From IMG/VR virus record IMGVR_UViG_3300042691_003044, positions 1 through 29,324 of that record: a stretch of 29,324 nucleotides of DNA; one strand, 5' to 3'. Source of the DNA: a virus. Under the pieces are notes generated by a model, which saw only the letters and a program-made list of their open reading frames with translations, did not search any database and had not been told where the DNA came from. Of this stretch, positions 1 to 8,504 are shown piece by piece (position 1 is the stretch's first letter; each line of letters starts with the position of its first letter). The translations under genes and the position numbers were made by a program.

Positions 1-63
1 CATCGTCTTTTGCTAATAACATCTTCTCTTCGTACCACGCAGCAAGGTCGTCAAGTTCTTTTT
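1..63. repeat. Terminal direct repeat, left copy (contig closure)
   Basis: The first 63 bases are identical to 29262-29324. The repeat lies inside the tape-measure gene and the reading frame runs through it without a break. It is therefore best read as the overlap of a circular assembly, from a circularly permuted or circular replicating genome, and not as a biological terminal repeat. Unique length is then 29261 bases. Confidence 0.95.
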
Positions 64-1660
64 GTCTTGCAGCATCCTCTTCAGTCATTAAAGTATAAGC
101 TACTTCGCTGCGTAAATCCGCAAGGTCTTTTTCTTTCTCGTCTCTTAGTTCTTTGTCTTCGTCGAAAAACTTTTGTTCTAAAGCTAACTGGTCTGTAAGT
201 TGTTGGTCTTGTAGTTTCTTAACTAATTCAGCATTGTTTTCGTTTAGTAAAATCTTTTCATCATACCAATCGTTTAAAGCGTCTCTTTCCATTTGTCGAG
301 AAGCCTCAGTTTCTGAAAGTGTTTTATAATTTAACTCACGTAGAAGAGTGTCCATTTCTGCGGCTTTCTCTTCAGCCGTCTTTCTTTCCTCTTCGTCAAA
401 CTTATCATTAACCGCTTTGCGTTCTGCGTTGTAATTGGCTAACAACGTGCTGGTATCTTGACCGTATTTTTTAGCAAGTGTGAAAGCCTCTTTATAATTC
501 TTATCGATGTCTTCTAATTCTTGCTTTCGTTCGCTTAGTTGACTGTATCTGTATTTCTCCTCGACCTCCTGAATCTTTTCTAAAGCCTCAAGTCTTTCTT
601 CTGCTGCCTTTGCTCTGTCTTCTGCGGTCTTTTGTATTTCTTCTTGCTGTGACTTTTCATAGTTAATCGTTAAAATCTTCATTTGGTTAGCAGCATCAAG
701 CCCTAAATTCAAAGAGTCGTTTACTTGTTTTTTAAAATCGTCTCGTCTTTTTGCAGCCTCTTTCCCCACTTCAGTATTGGCATAGCCTCTAAGTTCCATC
801 TCAGCGGCTATCGCTTCGTAGATTTTATATTGAAGTTGTAATTGGTTAACTAATTGTTTTTGATATTGAACAGTTGCATTTAATTTCTGCATCTCTAAAA
901 GGTAAGTGTCTTTACCTTCAGCTTTCTTTAAATCAATGGTTCGTTGTAGTGCGCTTTGTTCGTTGTTGTATAGAAGTTCACGCTGCGCTTTTAGTTCTTC
1001 GTTCCGCTTCATTTCTGCGGCGTGTCGTTCTTTGGCGTTTTCTTCGCCCTCTTCAGCGGCTCCCTCACTTAAACCAAACCAAGATAAGAACTCTTTTATT
1101 GCATCAATTACAATTTGAATGAGGTCACCTATAAAACCGAACACCGCACCGACAGCGTCCATAATTGGCTGTAATATTCCGAGTGCATTCATTAGGGCAA
1201 TGATACCAGCAACGATAGCAGTAATTGCAGCGACCAGCAAAAAGATAGGGTTCGTTAATAACATAACCCCAAATTGAATAAACGTCTTTCCTAACGTGGT
1301 AACCGTACTTGTTAAGCCTTGAATACCTTTTGATATTGTCTCAGGATTTATAGAAGTTACAGTTGATTGAAATATTTTCGCTTTGTTTGCAGCCTCTTCA
1401 AAGTCAAGGTTCATTATTGAATCCTTAAGGCTACCGAAAGAGTTGTTTATTTGTTCGAATTTAGAGCCACTTGCAAAGACCGTGATTTGTTCGTTTGCGT
1501 CTCCTATTCTGTCCTTTAGTTCACCAGCTGCGGTTGCGAGTTCTTGCATTCTTTTCGGGTCGGTCGCATTTAGTAACTCATCACGAACCGCTTTGAGTTC
1601 GGCTTTCAGTTCTTTTAAACCTCCAACTTGAATTGTGCCTACGTTAATCGTTCCCGCCAT
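1..1660 (-). CDS. Tape measure protein, N-terminal part (continues at right end)
   Basis: The ATG at 1660 opens a frame with no stop to the contig edge. It continues in frame at 29261-28645, giving one 758-residue protein. This part holds about the first 553 residues. A short coiled N-terminus is followed at roughly residues 110-170 by long hydrophobic stretches (FIQFGVMLLTNPIFLLVAAI and a following I/A/G-rich segment), as in tape measure proteins. A very long Lys/Glu/Gln-rich coiled coil comes next. Two related blocks, EASRQMERDALNDWYDEK and DAARQKELDDLAAWYEEK, are spaced 77 residues apart. In siphoviruses this protein sets tail length and is delivered with the DNA; 758 residues would suggest a tail of roughly 110 nm. 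Promoter-like element 1667-1693 ends 6 bases before the ATG. The gene is easily missed because the contig ends cut it. Confidence 0.9.
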   Translation of the reverse strand, partial: MAGTINVGTIQVGGLKELKAELKAVRDELLNATDPKRMQELATAAGELKDRIGDANEQITVFASGSKFEQINNSFGSLKDSIMNLDFEEAANKAKIFQSTVTSINPETISKGIQGLTSTVTTLGKTFIQFGVMLLTNPIFLLVAAITAIVAGIIALMNALGILQPIMDAVGAVFGFIGDLIQIVIDAIKEFLSWFGLSEGAAEEGEENAKERHAAEMKRNEELKAQRELLYNNEQSALQRTIDLKKAEGKDTYLLEMQKLNATVQYQKQLVNQLQLQYKIYEAIAAEMELRGYANTEVGKEAAKRRDDFKKQVNDSLNLGLDAANQMKILTINYEKSQQEEIQKTAEDRAKAAEERLEALEKIQEVEEKYRYSQLSERKQELEDIDKNYKEAFTLAKKYGQDTSTLLANYNAERKAVNDKFDEEERKTAEEKAAEMDTLLRELNYKTLSETEASRQMERDALNDWYDEKILLNENNAELVKKLQDQQLTDQLALEQKFFDEDKELRDEKEKDLADLRSEVAYTLMTEEDAARQKELDDLAAWYEEKMLLAKDD

Positions 1661-1666
1661 ATCTTA

Positions 1667-1693
1667 ATAATAGTAAAATTTTAATCGTGTTTT
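1667..1693 (-). promoter_or_regulatory. Late promoter-like element, copy 1 (tape measure)
   Basis: On the minus strand the element reads AAAACACG-N12-CTATTAT, followed after 6 bases by the tape-measure ATG. The same two-part motif occurs at 6307-6333, 8477-8504, 14382-14409, 22632-22655 and 25203-25230. Position and conservation suggest a phage-specific late promoter. If so, the mRNA would have almost no leader. The upstream half overlaps the stop codon of the tail-fibre gene. Confidence 0.6.
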
Positions 1694-2174
1694 AATAGAT
1701 ACCGTAAACCCTCAAGGCGAATACTTTCCAACTTGCGTTAGAAACACTTGTTGTTGTTATTGAAATAGTCCCGCCACCCGTCAAAGGCTCTGAATATTTT
1801 GCAGTACCACCGCTTTGAAATTGGTCACCCGTTCCCGTGGCATCACCTGACAAGACTAAAGTTCTTTTTGTAACCGAGTTTATAACGATGTTAAAAGAAG
1901 TATTACCGTTACTGTTTGCGTTGTTTATGAATTCAACTTCCGCTTCAACCATTATTCGTGAGTAGGTGTTTGCTGCAAGTGTGTATGTTTTTGCGGTTGT
2001 TGCTGTGCTCCCTGAAGTTTCGGTTTCTTGAGTATAAATTAAAACCATTGTTCCCGCTGGTAAAGTTGCTGACAAAGTTAAATTTCCATTACCAAGAATT
2101 GAACTCCCGTTAATGGTTTTTATGTTTGTTCCGCTAACTAAAGCGTTTTGTTTTTTACTGTTTAAATAACTCAT
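1692..2174 (-). CDS. Tail fibre / receptor-binding protein
   Basis: A 160-residue protein. Residues about 8-36 carry the tail-fibre motif (KTINGSSILGNGNLTLS), which in many fibres is a short trimerisation or connector segment of the type I-N-G-x-S-[IL]-L-G-x-G-N. The remainder is Thr/Ser/Gly-rich and predicted all-beta, ending with a compact domain (SWKVFALRVYGIY) resembling jelly-roll receptor-binding heads. It probably sits at the tail tip or on the 905-residue tail protein encoded just upstream with a 1-base gap. It is the last gene before the tape measure's own promoter-like element. Family assignment rests on motif and position. The receptor is unknown. Confidence 0.65.
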   Translation of the reverse strand: MSYLNSKKQNALVSGTNIKTINGSSILGNGNLTLSATLPAGTMVLIYTQETETSGSTATTAKTYTLAANTYSRIMVEAEVEFINNANSNGNTSFNIVINSVTKRTLVLSGDATGTGDQFQSGGTAKYSEPLTGGGTISITTTSVSNASWKVFALRVYGIY

Positions 2175-2175
2175 A

Positions 2176-4893
2176 TTAAATAATTAACCATTCTGTACCA
2201 CTATCAACTACCGTTAAAGCATCGTATTGAGATAAGCTTATTGTCAACGCACCGTCAATTAAATTGCCTCCAGTTCCTTGAACATCTACATTAAAAGTTG
2301 AAATATTTTTGATTATAAACGTGCGCCCGAAATCACCAACTGCTGGAAGTGTAACATTAACTAAAGCAGCTCCGTTTGAAATTATAAGCGTGTCGTCAGT
2401 GGTTGCTGTGTAATCTTGGTCGATTAAAGTTGGTATGTAAATAACACCGTAAGGAAAAGGGTTACTTGCTGACTTACCGTTTATTGTGTCTGTCCAAATT
2501 CCTGAGTCACCAGCTCCGACAATCTTGTTATTACCTACGACAACACCTTGAAAACCTTGTTGAATTACGTTACCTTGACCGTAAACCATTGCGTTGCTGC
2601 CTAAACTTATAACGTTGTTGTTTTCGTTGTTCGTGTTTATAATAGGTTCGGTAATTGTTCCAAGTTCTCCCGCCGTTGGTATTATTGGTCTTCCCGTTTG
2701 GAACTGTGCGAAGTCGATTTCTTCGTCGATGCTTAAAAGTTCAACAGTTGTTAACCGTGGGTTGTTGCAGTCGTAGTCAATTACCTTATTAATATTCCAC
2801 CAAGAATTATCAATCCTAATCTTATCGTTTAGCTTCAACGTAGCGATGTCAGTTTCTCGAAGGTTAAACTTAGCGGTCAACATTTTACCGTTGTTAATCT
2901 GTCCTATCGTACGTCTCCAGTAAAGGTTAAACAGATTGTTGTTGGTTAGTATGCTTTGTTGATAGTAATAATAATCACACACTCCGAAATTTAAATCAAA
3001 ACTTGGAACGTACGGGTTGTTGAAGTGGCTTATTGACGGGTATTGAGTTAGGTTAGTTTGTCCCGTTGTACCGTAGTCGTAAATGTTAAACGGGTTGCAG
3101 TTAAACATTCCGCCGTCGAATAAGATTCTTATGTTCGTCTTTGGCGCAGCACCAGCAAGTAAAGGAACAACCGCATTGAACACCGTTTTTGACATTGGAG
3201 TTGGACTAAACAGAATCTCTTTTTTGTCGATGTTCTTGACATACTCATTGTCGTAAATGTATTCTACTTGACCGTATATTTCACCCGTTGCCTCAAAATA
3301 GTTTTTATTAGGTTGGTCTGTGTCTTGTTTATAAGTTAAGATTAATCTCTTTGAAGTAATCTCAGGTAAGAATTTAAGGTCTTGGTCTTTGTCTTTAGCG
3401 AGTTTATAAGTCCAGTCCTTTTCAAGCCCAGCGTCGTAATAATCGTCACGGTGCGACAAGATAAGTTTATTCGGGTTATCGGGGTCAATCTCAGTATACA
3501 GATTGTACATTGTGAAAATCGACTTAACAAAGTCCGATTGTTTAATCTTTTTAGGAACGTAGTTATTTACTATCAACGTACCGCCTGAACCCGTTATATT
3601 AGTTGAGGCGACTACTGACATATCAACGCTCGTTAAATCAAGCTGAGTGTCAATTAATACGTTTGTGCCTCCTACGTTTTGCCATCTTAAAAAACCGTTA
3701 CCACCAGCGCCTAAATATTCTTGGACTTGAAGACCCGCATAGATTTCGATAGTGTCACCGCTTGAAAGGTTTGAAACTGGTATAGTAAAGTTTCTTGTGA
3801 ATGTTCCAAGGTTCGTACTTCCGTTCGGTATGTTTGTGCCTTCGTCTTGTTCACCGTCAAAAGTTCCGATTGTTGCAAAGTTACTCGAAGAGTTAAATAC
3901 CCCGTTAACGTAAATCTGAAAACGTAAAGTATAGCGATAAGCTGCAAACGGTGTAAAGTTACCAAAGCCGTTTAAATAAGCTGTCGCACCCGTTGAATTT
4001 AGTAAATTAATATCGTAATCACAAGCAAAGTTAAAGTTTATTGATTCGCCTGAGTTAACTGTGAACGTGTTTGTGTAGACACCCGTTAAAGGTGTGAATA
4101 GGTTAAATGCGTCAAGTGTTTCAGTCCATCCGACTAACTGCTCACTAAATGAGTTATTCTGTCCCGCTGTTGTTTGGTAGCCGTCTATTGTTTCGGTATT
4201 GTTTGCCTCAACATTGTACGCTGAATAGTCTACGTTCTCAAGTTCACCATTATAAGGAATCAACAACTTGTCAAAGTAAGCATCTTGTAAAGTTGACCAA
4301 TCGTAACTAAACCCAGCCGTTGCGAAAATCCTATCGAAATAAGTCTGCGCATAAATAGCGGGTTTCATTTCTTTGAGTGGGTAAAAGTTATCACCCGAAT
4401 AAGGTAATACATACTTATAACCATCGGCAACCGTATTCGACCAACTTGAAACAACCGTAGCACTATCGTAAGTGTGGTTTAAATCTGAGAAGTCTAAGTC
4501 TGTTAACTCAGCACCGCCTAACGTAGTAAAGAAATCGGACTGGCTATCTTTAACCAATACTTCATATTCAACACCTTGTTCGTGTGCGTCGTTTGTTTGA
4601 ACTTTCTTAACAGCGATTAACTGAAGCGATGCGTCTTCCATTACAGGAATACCGTTTTGAATTACACTACATTTAGTAATCGTGTTTATGTTGAACGTCC
4701 CCGCCTGGATATTTACGTCGTAATAATGGTTTAATAAGTCGTGGTTGTTCTTCGTGTTTTCGAGGACTATCGTTTTACTAAACGCTCCCTTTCGTGTGGA
4801 TAAATCTCGAATGTCACCAACCTGAAAACTAATAGGGAAAGCTGTGTTATCCTTTACGTCTAAATATCCGTTTTGTAGTTGTATTCTAACCAT
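2176..4893 (-). CDS. Large distal tail / baseplate protein with fibre-like C-terminus
   Basis: A 905-residue protein. The N-terminal 80 or so residues (DNTAFPISFQVGDIRDLST, then KGAFSKTIVLENTKNNHDLL) match a structural protein type that is common near the tape measure in Flavobacteriia siphophages. The middle is beta-rich and Asn/Thr-rich. From about residue 760 there are short repeats such as NVISLGSNAMVYGQGNVIQ and GVVVGNNKIVGAG, like the stacked left-handed beta-roll heads of trimeric adhesins. A globular C-terminal domain follows (about 825-905). The likely role is tail-tip hub or spike that carries the fibre encoded next. The start overlaps the upstream gene by 8 bases. No enzymatic motif was seen. 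Confidence 0.68.
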   Translation of the reverse strand: MVRIQLQNGYLDVKDNTAFPISFQVGDIRDLSTRKGAFSKTIVLENTKNNHDLLNHYYDVNIQAGTFNINTITKCSVIQNGIPVMEDASLQLIAVKKVQTNDAHEQGVEYEVLVKDSQSDFFTTLGGAELTDLDFSDLNHTYDSATVVSSWSNTVADGYKYVLPYSGDNFYPLKEMKPAIYAQTYFDRIFATAGFSYDWSTLQDAYFDKLLIPYNGELENVDYSAYNVEANNTETIDGYQTTAGQNNSFSEQLVGWTETLDAFNLFTPLTGVYTNTFTVNSGESINFNFACDYDINLLNSTGATAYLNGFGNFTPFAAYRYTLRFQIYVNGVFNSSSNFATIGTFDGEQDEGTNIPNGSTNLGTFTRNFTIPVSNLSSGDTIEIYAGLQVQEYLGAGGNGFLRWQNVGGTNVLIDTQLDLTSVDMSVVASTNITGSGGTLIVNNYVPKKIKQSDFVKSIFTMYNLYTEIDPDNPNKLILSHRDDYYDAGLEKDWTYKLAKDKDQDLKFLPEITSKRLILTYKQDTDQPNKNYFEATGEIYGQVEYIYDNEYVKNIDKKEILFSPTPMSKTVFNAVVPLLAGAAPKTNIRILFDGGMFNCNPFNIYDYGTTGQTNLTQYPSISHFNNPYVPSFDLNFGVCDYYYYQQSILTNNNLFNLYWRRTIGQINNGKMLTAKFNLRETDIATLKLNDKIRIDNSWWNINKVIDYDCNNPRLTTVELLSIDEEIDFAQFQTGRPIIPTAGELGTITEPIINTNNENNNVISLGSNAMVYGQGNVIQQGFQGVVVGNNKIVGAGDSGIWTDTINGKSASNPFPYGVIYIPTLIDQDYTATTDDTLIISNGAALVNVTLPAVGDFGRTFIIKNISTFNVDVQGTGGNLIDGALTISLSQYDALTVVDSGTEWLII

Positions 4894-6301
4894 TGATTGA
4901 ATCTTGATTTGCTAACATTACGTTCACGCTTCGCATTATTAAATTCTTGTTCTTTTGTCTTGCTACCTCGAAAGATGTTTCTTGAACGATACAAGCGTAA
5001 TAATTACCGCCTATTTTTATATAAACTTGAGGACTGCTAATAAGTTCTTGGTAATAAGCGTCCATTTCAACTGTAAGCCAATTGGTATTTAATTGATACG
5101 TCTTTTGAACGGTTGGATTAATTACCCGACTTCCATAATCTTGAGTGTCGTAAGTCCACATTCCTGAATTCGTGTAACCTTGAACGTCTTGTTTATAAAC
5201 ATCTTTATCAACAGTCCCTTGTTCATAAGCCCTAAGTTGAAAAGCGAAAGAACCGAAAGAACCTAACCTATCCAAGAACACAAGTTCAAAATCTTCAATC
5301 TTGCAACGTGTGTCTAAGTCTATTCTATAAATCAAAGACTGGTCGTTATAACTTCCATCTGTATAAACGAATTCGTACCACGTTGTTGTGGGTTTTAAAA
5401 GTGGTAAAGTTCCAACCAAAGCGGTTAACGTTCCTAAATTATTTATACCTACTCCCACTTGAGTTATTAAAGCGTTATCAGTTACAGCTTTTGCAAACAC
5501 ATCGCCGTCCGAGTTTCCGAAGACCATATAACCAGTCGTATCGAAGTTGTTCATTATGTTGACAAACAAGTCTTGAGTTCTTGTGACCCTAAAACCACTT
5601 TGAGGTATTGTTGTTAATAACCTATCTGTTGCACCGTCTAAAATGAAAACATCTTGGTCATAGATTCTAAACTCAGACCACGGAAGCGCTCCGTTAAAAA
5701 CATATTTGTTTAAAGTGGTTACAATGTCTCGTGTTATCGTCTTTCGGTTGTCCGCATAGTTAACCGTCCCGTTTGCAGTAGGGTCGTTTACATTTGCAAA
5801 TAAAGCGTTTATTGTAAAGTTAGTTGTTCCGCTTATTGCAATCACCGTCCAAAGACCGTTCACCGCTGAGTTAGCCACTCCAGCAAATAAAACTATTTGG
5901 TCGCCTACCTGGAACGTGTGTGCGGTTGTTGGTGTTATTTGAATGTTGCCCCCGTTGTTTACTAAGTTAGCCGTGTAACTGTACGTAACGACGTACTCTT
6001 CGCCAACCTTTAAATCGTATTTGTAATAACTGTTTGTTGCGGGGTCGCTTTCGCTTAACGCTGGGTCGAAGTCAAACGTAACTTTGTTTTGAAGTAACTT
6101 ACTTAAGTCTATTTCACCATAGCCATCTGAGTATCTTGGGAACACTCTATATTCAGCTATCTTGTTTGCAGTCCCCGATTCGTATACGTCGAATATATAC
6201 TTGAATCCAAGGTTGTTCTTATTAGTTGAATCGTACAAGAACTTAATCGGATTGTAAGCGGGTGTTCTGTCGTAAGGTTCGTTTATTGTTGTTATTGCCA
6301 T
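4886..6301 (-). CDS. Distal tail structural protein
   Basis: A 471-residue protein, first gene after the terminase and after promoter-like element 6307-6333. The N-terminus (TINEPYDRTPAYNPIKFLYDS) resembles tail proteins of Bacteroidota phages. Residues about 115-185 form an inserted beta domain with a motif of the type HTFQVGDQIVLFAG...VNGLWTVIAIS, like the small beta-barrel (E1 FCCH-like) modules seen in phage tail and head proteins. The rest is beta-rich with no catalytic motif. Position immediately before the 905-residue tail-tip protein suggests a distal tail or hub component. This is inferred from context. Confidence 0.6.
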   Translation of the reverse strand: MAITTINEPYDRTPAYNPIKFLYDSTNKNNLGFKYIFDVYESGTANKIAEYRVFPRYSDGYGEIDLSKLLQNKVTFDFDPALSESDPATNSYYKYDLKVGEEYVVTYSYTANLVNNGGNIQITPTTAHTFQVGDQIVLFAGVANSAVNGLWTVIAISGTTNFTINALFANVNDPTANGTVNYADNRKTITRDIVTTLNKYVFNGALPWSEFRIYDQDVFILDGATDRLLTTIPQSGFRVTRTQDLFVNIMNNFDTTGYMVFGNSDGDVFAKAVTDNALITQVGVGINNLGTLTALVGTLPLLKPTTTWYEFVYTDGSYNDQSLIYRIDLDTRCKIEDFELVFLDRLGSFGSFAFQLRAYEQGTVDKDVYKQDVQGYTNSGMWTYDTQDYGSRVINPTVQKTYQLNTNWLTVEMDAYYQELISSPQVYIKIGGNYYACIVQETSFEVARQKNKNLIMRSVNVMLANQDSING

Positions 6302-6306
6302 ATCTT

Positions 6307-6333
6307 ATAATAGTAAATAAGGTTTCGTGTTTT
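6307..6333 (-). promoter_or_regulatory. Late promoter-like element, copy 2 (distal tail operon)
   Basis: The minus strand reads AAAACACG-N12-CTATTAT, then 5 bases to the ATG at 6301. Spacing and sequence match copy 1. Its upstream half overlaps the terminase stop codon, so the motif sits at a gene junction with only about 30 bases available. Confidence 0.6.
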
Positions 6334-7489
6334 AGAAGGCTAAATAACTGTCCTCGGTAAAATACATTTCTTTAATGAACATCACCGCATACCTCACAGC
6401 GTCCATTGCATCGTCGTAAAGTTTCACGGGTTCATCGGTTATTGTGTCGCCGATTTTTTTCCACTTATAATTTTCGTATTCCTTCTTAAGGTTCTCGTCT
6501 TGTTTACACCACACCTTAAAAGTTTTAACTGCGTTTAGTCCTGACTTTACGTTCTTGTTTGCGTTGTTCACGTTAAACCCTGAGTTTTGCATCTCGGCAA
6601 TTATTTCAGGTCTTGAGTAGTCCGCGAGAATATCAACCGTGTTTTCAATGTTTAGTTGTTTAAAGCGCTCAATTAATTCGCTTGTTGTTAGATAGGATTC
6701 GTAAAGAACGGGTTCAATGTAAACGTCACCTTCGCACCAATAAACACGCATTAACGCAGTCGGGTGGTTGTAACCGAAGTCAAGGCCGTAAACATAGTTT
6801 TTAAAGCGCTCAGGCTTTTGAGTTATGAACTCCCAAGTGTTGAAAATGTTTGTCTTGCTAATAGCCTTTTCACCTAAAGCATAGATTTGATACAGCGCTT
6901 CGTCTGTTCGTGCAAGGTCTTCTATTTGTCTTATAATTGACTCAGGTAAAAACGGGTTGTCCTTATACGTGGATTTGATTAAGATGCTTTCGTTTTTTGG
7001 TAGTTCGTACAACCAACTTGAACTATCGGAAGGGTTATAGTCGAAAATCATTTTTGTTTCAGTCCTCATATTGAGCTGTTGAAAGTCTTCGAACCAAAGT
7101 TCGTTAGCCTCATTGCACCAACCGATATCACGTTTACGACCTCTGACTTTTTGCTCGTCGTCAACGCTGAAGAACTCAACTATTGACCCGTTGGAAAAGC
7201 GGTAAATATTTTCTGACATATTGTGACTACTCTTTTCGTAAATCTCCAAGTCTTTAAGCACCTCAAAGAAATCACGCATTACCGTAGCCCTCAAAGCTGG
7301 GAACGTCTTTCTAACGATTGACACAACCTTGTTCGAATTCTGCAAGCAATAGACTATTAACACCTGACAAAGTGAATAAGTCTTGGAACTACGTGAGCCA
7401 CCTTGGTTGATGATGAATCTAATCGACGGGTCTTGTAACGCATCGAAGTTTTCTTCAAAGATTTTAGTTGCCTGTATTTCCAGTCCCAC
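6332..7489 (-). CDS. terL: Terminase large subunit
   Basis: A 385-residue packaging motor and nuclease. The N-terminal ATPase shows the Walker A motif GGSRSSKT at residues 30-37 and a Walker B-like segment DIGWCNEANE at about 121-130, ending with the catalytic acidic residue. The RNase H-like nuclease domain shows the three expected acidic positions: GLDFGYNHPT (about 235-244), DILADYSRP (about 286-294) and YDDAMDAVRYA (about 359-369). Length and motifs fit the PBSX/XtmB-type terminase family. It cuts concatemeric DNA and pumps it into the prohead through the portal. Its start overlaps the small-subunit gene by 26 bases, as in many terminase pairs. Confidence 0.93.
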   Translation of the reverse strand: MGLEIQATKIFEENFDALQDPSIRFIINQGGSRSSKTYSLCQVLIVYCLQNSNKVVSIVRKTFPALRATVMRDFFEVLKDLEIYEKSSHNMSENIYRFSNGSIVEFFSVDDEQKVRGRKRDIGWCNEANELWFEDFQQLNMRTETKMIFDYNPSDSSSWLYELPKNESILIKSTYKDNPFLPESIIRQIEDLARTDEALYQIYALGEKAISKTNIFNTWEFITQKPERFKNYVYGLDFGYNHPTALMRVYWCEGDVYIEPVLYESYLTTSELIERFKQLNIENTVDILADYSRPEIIAEMQNSGFNVNNANKNVKSGLNAVKTFKVWCKQDENLKKEYENYKWKKIGDTITDEPVKLYDDAMDAVRYAVMFIKEMYFTEDSYLAF

Positions 7490-7901
7490 CCCTTACGATG
7501 TTTACTTTTATTTCGTTTATCTCTTTGCCGTTTGTGGTTACGTCCGTCTTTTCAGTGAGTCCGTTTAAGCGCTGAGTAATTGACGGATTAAATTGTCCAA
7601 CCATACCACCTTGGATTTGGTCGTTTCTGATTTCTTTCTTTATGCGATTGCAGATACCTACGAACGCCGAATATCTACCCTCTCTATTTGAGAAATATTG
7701 TTCAACTCCTTTCGATTCTATTCCTTCGTAGTTCATCACAAAAATGTCAAAACCCTCCATTGTAAGTGGTGGAGTATGCCATTCGGACTTTACTCCTGTG
7801 GCGGTTGCTTTTTGAATCTCTCGAGGTTTTAAGTTCTTCTTATACTCTTCGAATAGTTCCCACATTTTCTCTGGGGTTTCTATGTATTTGTGTTTTGGCA
7901 T
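7464..7901 (-). CDS. terS: Terminase small subunit
   Basis: A 145-residue protein directly upstream of and overlapping terL. The pattern (TPEKMWELFEEYK near the N-terminus, then HTPPLTMEGFDIFVM and a helical region with FSNREGRYSAFVGICNRIK) is that of small terminase subunits of Bacteroidota phages. The C-terminal tail (NEIKVNIVRGG) resembles the portal- or terL-interacting beta strand at the end of many TerS proteins. It would recognise the packaging site and form a ring on DNA. The 12-base gap to the previous gene contains only an AAAACACG half-motif, so it is probably transcribed from element 8477-8504. Confidence 0.85.
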   Translation of the reverse strand: MPKHKYIETPEKMWELFEEYKKNLKPREIQKATATGVKSEWHTPPLTMEGFDIFVMNYEGIESKGVEQYFSNREGRYSAFVGICNRIKKEIRNDQIQGGMVGQFNPSITQRLNGLTEKTDVTTNGKEINEIKVNIVRGGTGNTGN

Positions 7902-7913
7902 ATGTTCGTGTTT

Positions 7914-8114
7914 TTATAGTTCGTGTTGTTTTGCTTTTTTAAAGTGGTTTAGGAATTCATCCTCGTCTATTTCTTCTACTGCGAGATAATGGTCTTGGCT
8001 TGTCAGGTAACTAACGTAGTGGTATTCATTTTTCTTCATTGTGTCCTCTATTGTTTCAGCAATGGAGAGCATTTTTTCACCTACGTCTATTATAAAGAAT
8101 CTATTTTTTTGCAT
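7914..8114 (-). CDS. Small acidic protein of unknown function
   Basis: I place the start at the ATG at 8114 (66 residues, MQKNRFFIIDVGEK...). The longer frame to 8159 would overlap the upstream gene by 59 bases; this start overlaps it by only 14. The protein has an Asp/Glu-rich C-terminal half (EEIDEDEFLNHF). No family was recognised. It lies between small middle genes and the terminase pair, in the unit that would begin at promoter-like element 8477-8504. Confidence 0.6.
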   Translation of the reverse strand: MQKNRFFIIDVGEKMLSIAETIEDTMKKNEYHYVSYLTSQDHYLAVEEIDEDEFLNHFKKAKQHEL

Positions 8115-8334
8115 TGGTTCGTCTTTTTCTTGGTTTCTTTGGCTTAACTTCTTGTTCAACTGGTTGCGGTTCTTGGATTACCTCAAAAATAAAACTGAAG
8201 CCGTATTTTTTAAGCTGTGGAATTTGCTCGGGTTTAATTCGGTCAACTTCGATAGTTCGAACTCCGAGTATTGGGTCAGTAATGCTAACTACACAACCTT
8301 TGTACTCAGCTTTTATTTGTTCATTTTGTGCCAT
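8101..8334 (-). CDS. Small protein with basic C-terminal tail
   Basis: A 77-residue protein. The first 55 residues look like a small beta-rich domain (GCVVSITDPILGVRTIEVDRI). The last 15 (KPKKPRKRRTNAKK) are strongly basic, so nucleic-acid contact is possible. Proteins of this shape are common just upstream of terminases in Flavobacteriia phages, but no function is known to me. The ATG lies inside the end of the preceding membrane-protein gene (22-base overlap). Confidence 0.6.
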   Translation of the reverse strand: MAQNEQIKAEYKGCVVSITDPILGVRTIEVDRIKPEQIPQLKKYGFSFIFEVIQEPQPVEQEVKPKKPRKRRTNAKK

Positions 8335-8471
8335 TCGTTTAAAAATAAGTAAGTAATGTAAGAAATCAAAGCCACTGCGCCAAATTTATTCGTTAAATCT
8401 GAATCGTTAAATAAACCAACTGCGAAGCCTACCGTACTAATTAAGGTAATTAAGCTTATAAAGTCTTTCAT
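8313..8471 (-). CDS. Small two-helix membrane protein
   Basis: A 52-residue frame starting MKDFISLITL. Two hydrophobic segments (about residues 4-20 and 31-45) are separated by a short polar turn containing NDSDLTNKF, so a two-pass membrane protein is predicted. It is the first gene after promoter-like element 8477-8504 and its ATG lies 5 bases from that element, which supports this start. It overlaps the next gene by 22 bases. The function is unknown; a membrane or lysis-related role is possible but not shown. Confidence 0.6.
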   Translation of the reverse strand: MKDFISLITLISTVGFAVGLFNDSDLTNKFGAVALISYITYLFLNEWHKMNK

Positions 8472-8476
8472 AATTG

Positions 8477-8504
8477 ATAATAGATTTAATTTAGTTCGTG
8501 TTTT
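8477..8504 (-). promoter_or_regulatory. Late promoter-like element, copy 3 (terminase operon)
   Basis: The minus strand reads AAAACACG-N13-CTATTAT, then 5 bases to the ATG at 8471. It overlaps the last codons of the sigma-like gene. The candidate regulator's gene thus ends in a copy of its proposed target, which heads the unit carrying the terminase genes. Confidence 0.6.

Noticed and set aside
1-63. Terminal repeat as a true packaged terminal redundancy.
   Set aside because: It is only 63 bases and lies inside a coding gene. Its length is more like an assembly overlap than a packaging repeat.
874-1631. Plus-strand open frames across the tape-measure region and similar frames opposite the structural genes.
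   Set aside because: They are antisense shadows of long minus-strand genes, with low-complexity Leu/Ser/Phe-rich products and no start signals.
4795-4803. Perfect DnaA box (TGTGGATAA) considered as part of an origin, given the DnaA-like protein.
   Set aside because: It is a single copy within the coding sequence of a tail protein, with no cluster of boxes or AT-rich unwinding region nearby. One chance match in a 29 kb genome is not surprising.
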